Of a stretch of DNA of 64,000 bases, positions 37,441 through 45,342 are shown one piece after another; the first letter of the stretch is position 1; every line of letters begins with the position of its first letter. The notes below the pieces were generated by a model. That model had not been told where the DNA came from and made no database searches. It worked only from the letters and a program-made list of their open reading frames with translations. The translations under genes and the position numbers were made by a program. Origin of the DNA: Pseudomonas sp. 8Z (GTDB lineage: Bacteria > Pseudomonadota > Gammaproteobacteria > Pseudomonadales > Pseudomonadaceae); assembly GCF_902506535.1 (NCBI RefSeq), contig NZ_LR733824.1, positions 1 to 64,000 on the forward strand, read 5' to 3'.

Positions 37441-37497
37441 TAGCCCGGATGCAATCCGGGAGCGGTTATGCAATTTCCCCGGATTTTATCCGGGCTA
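37441..37497. repeat. inverted repeat pair between ssuB and ssuF
   Basis: TAGCCCGGATGCAATCCGGG (37441-37460) faces CCCGGATTTTATCCGGGCTA (37478-37497). Second hairpin of the same family in the ssu operon. It begins only a few nt after the ssuB stop and could end or trim most transcripts before ssuF. Confidence 0.8.
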
Positions 37498-37526
37498 CCT
37501 GTAAAACGACCTGAGGAGAAAATCCC

Positions 37527-37742
37527 ATGACCATCAAAGCCATCAACGTGCGTAACCAGTTCAAAGGCACCATCAAGGAGATCGTCATTGGCGACGTGCT
37601 GTCGGAGATCGACGTGCAGACTGCTGCCGGTATCGTCACCTCGGTGATTACCACCCGTTCCGTGCGCGAGCTGGAGCTGCAGGTGGGTAGCGAGGTGATT
37701 GCCTTCGTTAAATCCACCGAGGTGTCTATCGCCAAGCTGTAA
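37527..37742 (+). CDS. ssuF: SsuF, Mop/TOBE-domain molybdopterin-binding-like protein
   Basis: 71 residues forming one Mop (TOBE) domain: NQFKGTIKEIVIGDVLSEID, then AGIVTSVITTRSVRELELQV and AFVKSTEVSIAKL. SsuF is encoded at the end of the ssu operon of Pseudomonas and is required for growth on sulfonates and sulfate esters (from memory); exact role unknown. Ribosome site GAGGAG precedes the ATG. Confidence 0.9.
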   Translation: MTIKAINVRNQFKGTIKEIVIGDVLSEIDVQTAAGIVTSVITTRSVRELELQVGSEVIAFVKSTEVSIAKL

Positions 37743-37764
37743 GAGGTGTGATGTCGCTATGAAT

Positions 37765-37786
37765 TGGCCGCCTGCGGGCGGCCAAC
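37765..37786. terminator. 9-bp hairpin after ssuF
   Basis: TTGGCCGCC, loop TGCG, then GGCGGCCAA: a perfect stem between two converging genes. There is no clear T-run, so it may slow rather than end transcription. Confidence 0.55.
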
Positions 37787-37843
37787 TGCATTTGGGCCTT
37801 TGCGTTGCGTGAGTGGCTTAGCGTTGTGCGCGTGTAAAGCCGC

Positions 37844-40141
37844 TCAGTCAGCGAGCGGCCCGAGTGGTGGCACAGGGTTTGACTCATCAGCGTGTCGCGC
37901 GGTGACCGGCGCTGCCGGTTGTGGGCGGCCGAAGTGGTAGCCCTGGCCGTAGTCGCAGCCGAGATTGCGCAGAAACTCGGCCTGTTCGGCGGCTTCGATA
38001 CCTTCGGCCAGCACCTTGAGCCCCAGGCTGTGGCCCAGGGTTATCACCGCGCGGGCGATGGCGGCATCTTCCGAGTCGTGCGGTAGCCCACGCACGAAGC
38101 TCTGATCGAGCTTGAGTTTATGCACCGGCAGGCGTTTGAGGCGCGCCAGTGAGCTATAGCCGGTGCCGAAGTCGTCGATTGCCAGGCGCACGCCCAGTGC
38201 TTGCAGGCGCGTGAGCAGTGAGAGCGCCGCGGCCGGGTCGTCCATCACGGCGCTCTCCGTGACTTCAAGCTCTAGCTTTGCGGGGGCGAGGCCGGTCTCG
38301 GCCAGCACCTGAGCCACCCGCAGATCCAGTTCGCCACGGCCAAACAGACGGCTGGAGACGTTTACTGCGACGAAGCTCGGGCCGCTCTTGCTCTGATCCC
38401 AACGCACCATCTGGCGGCAGGCCTGCTCCAGTACCCAGAGGTCAATGGCGCCGATCATGCCGTTATCTTCGGCTATCGGGATAAATTCACCCGGTGGCAG
38501 CAGGCCGCGTTCGGGGTGTTGCCAACGCACCAGCGCTTCAAAACCGACCACTTGGCCGTCGCGTAGGTCGTGCAGGGGCTGGTAGAAGACCCGCAGTTCT
38601 TCGTTTTCGAAGGCGTGCCGCAGGCTGCTGGCCAGTTCCACGCGTTGCCGGGCGTAGTCGGTCAGTTCCTGCTCGTAGAAGGCGAAGCTTTCGCGGCCGC
38701 TACTCTTGGCCTTGAACAGGGCTGAGTCGGCGTTGCGCAACACCTGTTCCACGCTATCGGCATCGTGCGGAAACAGGCTGATGCCGATGCTGGCGCTGAT
38801 GTACAACTCGTGGCTGTCGAGACAGAACGGTGCTTCCAGGCTGTGCAGCAGTTGTTGCGCCAGCTCGGCTGCCAGCGCTGCTTCGCCGCATTGATCTTGA
38901 AGTAGGCCAAATTCGTCGCCGCCCAGGCGTGCCAGCGTGCAGCCGCTGGGGATGGCCTTCAGCAATCGCTCGCCGACGGCTCTGAGCAACAAGTCGCCGA
39001 CGTTGTGGCCAAGGCTTTCGTTGATGTGCTTGAAGTGGTCCAGGTCGATCAGCAGCACGGTGCCCGGCTGCTCGGTACTGCTGCGCTCCAGGGCATGGGT
39101 CACGCGCTCGGTGAACAGCAGGCGGTTGGGCAGGTTGCTCAGCGGGTCGTGGTGAGCCAGGTAATCCAGCTCACGTTGCGAGCGCTTGAGCGCGGTGATG
39201 TCGGAGAACACCGCAACGTAATGACTGATATTGCCTTGCGTATCATGGATTACGCGGATGCTCTGCCATTGCGGGTAGATTTCGCCGCTCTTGCGCCGGT
39301 TCCAGATCTCGCCAGCCCAGGTGCCGTGCTTTCTCAGCGATTTCCAGATGTCCTGGTAGAAGGCTTCGCCGTGGCGGCCTGATTTGAGCAACCCTGGTGT
39401 TTGGCCGATGATTTCATCGCGGCTGTACCCGGTTATGCGGGAAAAAGCGGGGTTGATGTGCACGATGCGACGTTTGGCGTCGGTCACCAGCACGCCTTCC
39501 TGAGTGGCATCGAACACCGCAGCCGCTTGGCGCAGGCTGTCTTCGTCAGTGCGGCGCTGGGTGATATCGCTGACTACGCCGATAAAGCGCATCGGCTTGC
39601 CATCTGCCGTGAAGAGCAGGCGCCCGCGCGAATGAATCCAGCGATAACTGCCATCGGCATGGCGCATGCGGTAGGTGTTTTGGTAGTCCGGGAGCTGTAG
39701 GCTGACTTCGATCTTCTGCAGCACACGCTCGCGGTCGTCTGGGTGCAGGAAAGTGGCCCACTGTTCACGGGTATGGCCAAGGGTCGCCTGGTCGATACCG
39801 AGTAGATCTGTATAGCACTCGGAAAAGAAGATGCGTTGGCTGGCCATGTCCATATCCCACAGACCGCTATGGGAGGCCTCCAGTGCCAGGCGCAAGCGTT
39901 CTTCATTGGCGCTCAGTGCCTGCTTTTTCTCGTTATAGCGGATGGTGTGGCGCCGAAGGGTTGTGTAGAGCAGGGCTGCGGTGAGTATGACGAACAGCAA
40001 TCCTTTGAGCGATTGCAGGCCTTCTTGATGGCTGCTCGACAAGTCGAGGGCGAGCAAGAACCTATCACTGAGCAGCACCCAAAGTGCGGCCAGCACCAGA
40101 TAGCCCAGAGTCAGACGCAGGGCGGTGGCATCGATACGCAT
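37844..40141 (-). CDS. membrane-bound PAS-GGDEF-EAL protein, PipA-like (c-di-GMP turnover)
   Basis: 765 residues. Two N-terminal membrane helices (about 10-28 and 42-62), two PAS/PAC units (SGLWDMDMASQRIFF near 95, then AAAVFDATQEGVLVTDAKRR and GYSRDEIIGQTPGLL), a GGDEF domain with an intact RLGGDEFGLLQ (about residue 405) but no RxxD inhibitory site just upstream, and a complete EAL domain (FEALVRWQHPERG about 532, DDFGTGYSSLARLKRLPVHK). The location next to desA matches the PipA phosphodiesterase of P. aeruginosa (from memory). Probably a phosphodiesterase sensing redox or small ligands. Confidence 0.9.
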   Translation of the reverse strand: MRIDATALRLTLGYLVLAALWVLLSDRFLLALDLSSSHQEGLQSLKGLLFVILTAALLYTTLRRHTIRYNEKKQALSANEERLRLALEASHSGLWDMDMASQRIFFSECYTDLLGIDQATLGHTREQWATFLHPDDRERVLQKIEVSLQLPDYQNTYRMRHADGSYRWIHSRGRLLFTADGKPMRFIGVVSDITQRRTDEDSLRQAAAVFDATQEGVLVTDAKRRIVHINPAFSRITGYSRDEIIGQTPGLLKSGRHGEAFYQDIWKSLRKHGTWAGEIWNRRKSGEIYPQWQSIRVIHDTQGNISHYVAVFSDITALKRSQRELDYLAHHDPLSNLPNRLLFTERVTHALERSSTEQPGTVLLIDLDHFKHINESLGHNVGDLLLRAVGERLLKAIPSGCTLARLGGDEFGLLQDQCGEAALAAELAQQLLHSLEAPFCLDSHELYISASIGISLFPHDADSVEQVLRNADSALFKAKSSGRESFAFYEQELTDYARQRVELASSLRHAFENEELRVFYQPLHDLRDGQVVGFEALVRWQHPERGLLPPGEFIPIAEDNGMIGAIDLWVLEQACRQMVRWDQSKSGPSFVAVNVSSRLFGRGELDLRVAQVLAETGLAPAKLELEVTESAVMDDPAAALSLLTRLQALGVRLAIDDFGTGYSSLARLKRLPVHKLKLDQSFVRGLPHDSEDAAIARAVITLGHSLGLKVLAEGIEAAEQAEFLRNLGCDYGQGYHFGRPQPAAPVTARHADESNPVPPLGPLAD

Positions 40142-40243
40142 GGCTGAGCGTTAACGCTCCTTATAGTAATGCTGGCAATTTAGGCGGGCCAGGTTGAAAC
40201 ATTCTTATCTAAAAGACCAACTGGTTTTCTGGGGTGTGTCGGG

Positions 40244-40279
40244 GATAATGCAGCGAGGTTTGTCCTTGTAGGACAAACC
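40244..40279 (+). promoter_or_regulatory. desA promoter element and 9-bp inverted repeat
   Basis: GATAAT at 40244-40249 is a good -10 box. The palindrome GGTTTGTCC (40257-40265), loop TTGTA, GGACAAACC (40271-40279) begins just beyond it, about where transcription would start, and ends 29 bp before the desA ATG. It could be a repressor site or a 5' mRNA hairpin controlling the desaturase, for instance with membrane lipid state or temperature. Confidence 0.5.
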
Positions 40280-40308
40280 GTGTTCCCCCTTCAAGAGGCA
40301 CAGCGCCC

Positions 40309-41499
40309 ATGTGGTACAACGGTTTACTTGATCTGTCGGTCTGGCAGTTAGTAGCAGTGACCTTGCTTATGACTCACGTGACCATCGTTAGCGTCACGGT
40401 CTACCTGCACCGCTACTCCGCGCACCGTGCACTGGAACTGCACCCAGCGCTCAAACATTTCTTCCGTTTCTGGCTGTGGTTGAGTACGGGCCAGAATACT
40501 CGCGAATGGACTGCGATTCACCGTAAACATCATGCCAAGTGCGAAACCGAGGACGATCCGCACAGCCCGGTAATCAAGGGCCTCGGTACGGTCATGCGCA
40601 AGGGTGCGGAACTCTACCAGGCCGAGGCGAAAAATCAGGATACGCTGCGCATCTACGGCAAGAACTGCCCGGATGACTGGGTCGAGCGCAATGTATACAG
40701 CCGCTTTCCTATCGGCGGTGTGACACTTATGGCCATCATCGACCTGGCCTTGTTCGGCGTGCTTGGCATGACCGTTTGGGCCGTGCAGATGATGTGGATT
40801 CCATTCTGGGCTGCCGGTGTGATCAACGGTCTGGGTCATGCCGTAGGCTACCGTAACTTCGAGTGCCGCGACGCGGCGACCAATCTGGTGCCCTGGGGCA
40901 TCATCATTGGCGGCGAAGAGCTGCACAACAACCACCACACCTATCCCAACAGCGCCAAGCTGTCGGTGAAAAAGTGGGAGTTCGACATGGGCTGGGCCTG
41001 GATCAAGCTCTTCAGCTTCCTGGGGCTCGCCAAGGTGCAGCGTGTGGCGCCGATTGCCCATCGCGTCGAAGGTAAGCACAGCCTGGACATGGATACCGCC
41101 ATGGCCATTCTCAACAACCGCTTCCAGATCATGGCGCAGTATCGCAAGCTGGTTATCGCACCGTTGGTCAAGCAGGAATTGGGCAAGGCCGATGTGTCCG
41201 TTCGTCACCTTTTTCACCGCGCCAAGCGCCTTCTGTCGCGTGAGCCGAGCCTGTTGCACGATCAGCAACACGCCCGTATCGCCGACCTGCTGGCGCAGAG
41301 TCAGGCACTCAAGGTGATTTACGAGAAGCGTCTGGCCCTGCAGCAAATCTGGGTGAAAACCAGCAGTAACGGGCACGATATGCTCGAAGCGATGAAGCAG
41401 TGGGTGCATGACGCCGAAGCCAGCGGCATACAGTCGCTGCGAGAGTTTGCCGAGCAACTCAAGACCTACTCGCTACGCCCCGCCACCGTCCCGGTCTGA
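40309..41499 (+). CDS. desA: acyl-lipid/acyl-CoA fatty acid desaturase DesA
   Basis: 396 residues. Three histidine boxes for the di-iron centre: HRYSAHR near residue 34, HRKHHAKC near 68, and HNNHHTYPNS near 206. Four membrane helices in two pairs. A long helical C-terminal tail (from about residue 270) follows the catalytic part. DesA introduces a delta-9 double bond into membrane phospholipid acyl chains in P. aeruginosa, and the gene order with the PAS-GGDEF-EAL gene is shared. Confidence 0.92.
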   Translation: MWYNGLLDLSVWQLVAVTLLMTHVTIVSVTVYLHRYSAHRALELHPALKHFFRFWLWLSTGQNTREWTAIHRKHHAKCETEDDPHSPVIKGLGTVMRKGAELYQAEAKNQDTLRIYGKNCPDDWVERNVYSRFPIGGVTLMAIIDLALFGVLGMTVWAVQMMWIPFWAAGVINGLGHAVGYRNFECRDAATNLVPWGIIIGGEELHNNHHTYPNSAKLSVKKWEFDMGWAWIKLFSFLGLAKVQRVAPIAHRVEGKHSLDMDTAMAILNNRFQIMAQYRKLVIAPLVKQELGKADVSVRHLFHRAKRLLSREPSLLHDQQHARIADLLAQSQALKVIYEKRLALQQIWVKTSSNGHDMLEAMKQWVHDAEASGIQSLREFAEQLKTYSLRPATVPV

Positions 41500-41517
41500 T
41501 AAGGCCGAAAGCTGGCA

Positions 41518-41543
41518 AAAGGCCTGCCGAACGGCGGGCCTTT
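41518..41543 (+). terminator. rho-independent terminator after desA
   Basis: AAAGGCCTGCCG-AA-CGGCGGGCCTTT forms a stem of about 12 bp with one mismatch, followed by GCGTTTG. It lies 20 nt after the desA stop. Confidence 0.75.
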
Positions 41544-41593
41544 GCGTTTGTCCAAGCCCTCACGATGCATACCTTGAGTGCTAGAGGGGCTGT

Positions 41594-42577
41594 ATGGCCG
41601 CGGTAATGGACGAACACGACAATGCGGTAACCGAATGGGAAGAGCTTACGCTGGCGCTGTTGCACAGCCGTTCGGAGGTTGAGCGTCTGGGCGAGCGAGA
41701 GCAGTTGTTCAGCAGCCTGCTGGGCAGCGTCAATGCAGTGCTGTGGGCGTTCGATTGGGACGAGCAGCGGATCATCTATGTCAGCCCAGCCTACGAGCGC
41801 ATCTTTGGCCGTTCTGCCGCCCTGCTGCTGGCCAACTACGATGAATGGCGCAACAGCATTTACCCTGACGATCTCGACTATGCGGCCGAGAGCCTGGCCA
41901 CGGTCTTGGAGGCCGGTGCTGTTGAGCAGCGTGAATACCGCATCATTCGTAGTGATGGGCAACTGCGCTGGCTCAGTGACAAATGCTTTGTCAGCCCGCG
42001 TCAGGAGCCTGGGCGTGGCCCGATCATCGTCGGCATTGCCGAAGACATCACGGAAAAGAAGCGTCTTGAAGGCGAGCTACATCGCCTGGCCACCACGGAT
42101 GTGCTGACTGAAAGCAGCAACCGGCGTTACTTCTTCGAATGCGCGCGACGTGAATTCGATCAGGCTCGTCAGCACGGTGGGTCAATGGCTTTGCTGCTGT
42201 TGGATCTGGATGACTTCAAGAAGATCAACGACCGTTATGGCCACCAGATGGGGGATCAGGTGTTGCAGCGCCTTGCTCATTGTGGTGCTACCGCATTGCG
42301 CCGTGATGATCTGTTCGGGCGCATTGGTGGCGAGGAGTTCGCTGCTCTGTTTCCGGGTTGTGAGCCGGACGTCGCCCTGCAAGTTGCCGAACGCTTGCAG
42401 CGGGAAGTGCAGCGCTTGAGCTTTCAGCATGACGGCACAACCTTCGGTATTACTGTCAGTCAGGGGCTGACGGTGCTGCGTCCTGGCGACGCTAGCCTGG
42501 AGGCACTTTACGCCCGTGCCGACGCGGCGATGTATCAGGCCAAACGCCAGGGTAAGAACCAAATCGTGATTGGTTGA
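41594..42577 (+). CDS. PAS-GGDEF diguanylate cyclase
   Basis: 327 residues. A short coiled coil (LALLHSRSEVERLGEREQLF) leads to one PAS/PAC unit (GSVNAVLWAFDWDEQRIIYV, then REYRIIRSDGQLRWL and GIAEDITEKKRLEGE), then a GGDEF domain with active site RIGGEEFAALF (about 244) and an inhibitory RRDD site five residues before it. It should make c-di-GMP and be feedback-inhibited. No membrane segment. The next gene is an OprE-like porin, as in P. aeruginosa. Confidence 0.92.
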   Translation: MAAVMDEHDNAVTEWEELTLALLHSRSEVERLGEREQLFSSLLGSVNAVLWAFDWDEQRIIYVSPAYERIFGRSAALLLANYDEWRNSIYPDDLDYAAESLATVLEAGAVEQREYRIIRSDGQLRWLSDKCFVSPRQEPGRGPIIVGIAEDITEKKRLEGELHRLATTDVLTESSNRRYFFECARREFDQARQHGGSMALLLLDLDDFKKINDRYGHQMGDQVLQRLAHCGATALRRDDLFGRIGGEEFAALFPGCEPDVALQVAERLQREVQRLSFQHDGTTFGITVSQGLTVLRPGDASLEALYARADAAMYQAKRQGKNQIVIG

Positions 42578-42580
42578 AGC

Positions 42581-42613
42581 GGCGATATTTCGCCATAAAA
42601 GGCTTTTTTATGA
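42581..42613 (+). terminator. hairpins after the diguanylate cyclase gene
   Basis: GGCGATATTTCGCC is followed at once by CATAAAA-GGC-TTTTTTATG, two stacked small stems with a T-run three nt after the stop. A further 7-bp inverted repeat lies at 42628-42655 (GCGTGAA, TTCACGC). Confidence 0.5.
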
Positions 42614-42715
42614 GCGGAATTTTGCTTGCGTGAATGATTCATCAAGATTTCACGCTTGTGCCTGAAAAGTGTAACATCGCGTGCCAGAGGGCTCTCTTAC
42701 TTAATAGGGTGGAGC

Positions 42716-42730
42716 TGGCACGCAATCTGC
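42716..42730 (+). promoter_or_regulatory. possible sigma54 (RpoN) promoter upstream of the porin gene
   Basis: TGGCAC-N5-CTGC has the -24 GG and -12 GC at the exact spacing of RpoN promoters, with one mismatch to TTGC. It lies about 295 bp before the porin ATG, in the 435-bp gap 42578-43012, which has no supported gene. A long 5' leader is implied. Confidence 0.45.
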
Positions 42731-43012
42731 CTTGGCCTTCGGCATCCAGGGTCAGCACTATCGATGCTGGCTCACAATAAAAACGATGTGAGTGCCAACG
42801 TATGAACCAAGCAATCAAGTGTTGCTGCCTGTTCCTCTCTGCGGGCCTGTCCCTCGTACCTTCTTTCTGATTTAAGCCGTACTGCTAGCGATGCGTGCTC
42901 GCGTTGATTGCTCGTGCGTGCGCTACCCTTATTCGACCTGGGCCTGCCTCTTCGTAGCGAAGCCGCTGCCCGGCGCGGATGCAACACCTTAAACACACTG
43001 GAGAGAAACATA

Positions 43013-44338
43013 ATGAGAAAGACCTCCCTGGCACTGGCCGTAGCCGCCAGCACCCTGGGCTTGAGCCAAGTGGCTTTCGCTGACTTTGTCGGTGACAGCA
43101 AGGCCAACCTGACTCTGCGCAACTACTACTTCGACCAGAACACGAAGAACACCGCCAATAACGACGGCGAGGCCAGCGAGTGGGGCCAGGGTTTCATCTT
43201 CAACTACAGCTCCGGTTTCACCGAAGGCACTGTTGGCTTCGGCGTTGATGCCGTTGGCATGTTGGGTGTGCGTCTGGATGGTGGTGGTCGTGTTGGCAAG
43301 ACTGACCGTGATCGTACTCCAGGTCAGCTTTTCCCGCTGGAGACCGACGGCAGTGCTGTGGATGACTTCAGCAAGGGTGGCCTGACCGGCAAGGTTCGTT
43401 TCTCCAAGACCGAGGCGCGCATCGGTACTCTGATGCCGAATCTGCCGATCCTGAAGTCCAACGATGGTCGTTTGCTGCCGCAGATGTTCGAAGGCGGCAT
43501 GATTACCTCCAACGAGATCGACAATCTGACCTTGAATGCAGGCCAGATCGAGCACGCAACTAGCCGTGCCTCCAGCAATAGCACCGGCCTGGCAGCGGCC
43601 GGCGGTACTCAGGAAAGCAACAAGTTCTACTTCGCTGGTGGTGATTGGAAGATCACCAAGGATCTGACTGCGCAGTATTACTACGCCAACCTTGAGGATT
43701 ACTACAAGCAGCACTTTGCCGGTCTTGGCCACAGCCTGGCGCTGGGTGAGGGCTCGCTGAAGACTGATCTGCGTTATTTCCGCACCACTTCGGATGGCAA
43801 GAACAGCAACGCTGCTGGTCGCGCAGAAGGCTATGGTGTGAGCGGTTACACCAACGACGGTTCTGGTGAAATCGACAACAACACCTGGAGCGCGGCCTTC
43901 ACTTATACCCTGAAGAGCCACTCCGTGATGCTGGGGCATCAGCGCGTATCCGATAACAGCAACTTCATTCAGTTGAATCAGGGCAACATTGAAGGTTCTA
44001 GCGGTTCGAGCGTTTATCTGCCGACCGACCGCCAGGTTAGTGCCTTCATCCGTGCGGGTGAGCGCACTACCTTTGGTCAGTACAGCTATGACTTCGCTTC
44101 CTTGGGTGCTCCTGGCCTGAAAGCCTCTGTCGCTTACCTCAAGGGCACGAATATCAAGCGTACCAATACCACTGATGCCAAAGAGTGGGAGCGTGATATC
44201 GGTCTGGATTATGCGTTCCAGGGCGGTGCTCTGAAAGGTCTCGGTTTGGCCTGGCGTTATGGTGTCCTGCGTGGCAACGCGGGCACTGACATCGATCAGA
44301 ACCGCCTGATCGTCAGCTACACCCTGCCGCTGCTATAA
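43013..44338 (+). CDS. OprD-family outer-membrane porin, OprE-like
   Basis: 441 residues from the ATG that gives the signal MRKTSLALAVAASTLGLSQV (cleaved after AFA before DFVGDSKAN). Beta-barrel composition with 18 expected strands, aromatic girdles, and the family end RNRLIVSYTLPLL-like (DQNRLIVSYTLPLL). The OprE type is suggested by the neighbour PAS-GGDEF gene, as in P. aeruginosa (oprE). Takes up small organic solutes; substrate not known. An intergenic sigma54-like promoter lies upstream. A strong terminator follows. Confidence 0.88.
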   Translation: MRKTSLALAVAASTLGLSQVAFADFVGDSKANLTLRNYYFDQNTKNTANNDGEASEWGQGFIFNYSSGFTEGTVGFGVDAVGMLGVRLDGGGRVGKTDRDRTPGQLFPLETDGSAVDDFSKGGLTGKVRFSKTEARIGTLMPNLPILKSNDGRLLPQMFEGGMITSNEIDNLTLNAGQIEHATSRASSNSTGLAAAGGTQESNKFYFAGGDWKITKDLTAQYYYANLEDYYKQHFAGLGHSLALGEGSLKTDLRYFRTTSDGKNSNAAGRAEGYGVSGYTNDGSGEIDNNTWSAAFTYTLKSHSVMLGHQRVSDNSNFIQLNQGNIEGSSGSSVYLPTDRQVSAFIRAGERTTFGQYSYDFASLGAPGLKASVAYLKGTNIKRTNTTDAKEWERDIGLDYAFQGGALKGLGLAWRYGVLRGNAGTDIDQNRLIVSYTLPLL

Positions 44339-44376
44339 GCGAGGGCCGGTGGGCTTAGTCCCTGCCTGGCTGTCAT

Positions 44377-44409
44377 AAAAAGCCCGCATCATATCGATGC
44401 GGGCTTTTT
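44377..44409. terminator. strong bidirectional terminator
   Basis: AAAAAGCCCGCATC, loop ATAT, then GATGCGGGCTTTTT: a 10-bp GC-rich stem with A and T tails on both sides, between the converging porin and DUF2388 genes. Confidence 0.93.
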
Positions 44410-44747
44410 CATTCTGCGCTCATGGTCGGCGAAGCGGTGCTCGTCGATTCTGCCAATATGGCGCTGGCCAGAGTCATGTCGTCAGTCTTTTGCAGTTGTG
44501 GGTTGCCTGCGCGCAGCTTCTGCAGGGCCGCCTCCAAATGTGGGCCGCGGATCTCTCCATTGCTGGCCACGAAGCTGCTGGCATCTTCTTCGGCTGCGGC
44601 GACTAGCTTGCGGTCTTTGAAGGTGAGGTAGGTGGAGGCGGTGGTTGCGCCCGATGAGAGGATGTCGCGTAGCATCCCGTCGGCTGACGCTGCCTGAACG
44701 ATCATGCAACCGCCCAGCACGAGGGCGGCTCGGCTCAGTACTCGCAT
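44409..44747 (-). CDS. DUF2388 family exported protein
   Basis: 112 residues with a signal peptide (LSRAALVLGGCMIVQAASAD). The core TTASTYLTFKDRKLVAAAEE then DASSFVASNGEIRGPHLEAA is the DUF2388 signature, a family largely limited to Pseudomonas. Periplasmic; function unknown. Confidence 0.85.
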   Translation of the reverse strand: MRVLSRAALVLGGCMIVQAASADGMLRDILSSGATTASTYLTFKDRKLVAAAEEDASSFVASNGEIRGPHLEAALQKLRAGNPQLQKTDDMTLASAILAESTSTASPTMSAE

Positions 44748-44825
44748 GGTGGCACTCCTGTGCGGTGGATAGGTAATGCTAGGAGTGGCGAAGCGCTGAT
44801 GTGGTTCCCGCGAGGCGATGGCCGG

Positions 44826-45077
44826 TTAGTGGCTTCGGCGAGCGCTCTGCTGGTGGCGCCACCAGAGTAGGGTGCTGAGCATGGCGGCGATGAGAAACAG
44901 CAAGACTTGCAGTGCCCAGGGCAGGTCAGGGATTAGAAAGGTCAGTGCGCCCAGCGTGACGGCGCTGAGTCCTACCCACAGCAGATAGCCGCCTGTGCCG
45001 AATACCTCGATAACCAGGCATACAGTTGTCAGGGCGAGCCAATCCCAGCATGCGAGGTGCTGCAGGTAAGTGATCAT
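44826..45077 (-). CDS. NfeD-like membrane protein, short form without the OB domain
   Basis: 83 residues. Three membrane helices with the family motif EVFGTGGYLLWVGLSAVTLG. Typical short NfeD proteins have an OB-fold after the last helix (about 140 residues in total). Here the frame stops at WWRHQQSARRSH and no in-frame continuation was seen in the remaining 78 bp before the next gene. NfeD partners SPFH proteins; none lies nearby. Confidence 0.7.
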   Translation of the reverse strand: MITYLQHLACWDWLALTTVCLVIEVFGTGGYLLWVGLSAVTLGALTFLIPDLPWALQVLLFLIAAMLSTLLWWRHQQSARRSH

Positions 45078-45342
45078 ATGAGGCGTCTGGTGGATGTGCT
45101 GCTGCGGTCTTCGCGGTTCGTGCTGCTGAACATCGCTGGGCTCCAGTTGCGGTCGTGCATCTAAGCATAGACCTACTTGGGGCGCTGCCGACCCCTTCGC
45201 AGGCTGGGCAGAAAGGGTGTTTCTTGCTGTATCGGCTAGCCTGGCGTGGCTCAGGCTGATCTGCGTGTGCGGTTACTACAACGGTACTTACAGGTATTGG
45301 CGCGATGCTTGGGCGTTCGGGGGTTAGGTCTCTCCGGTGGCC

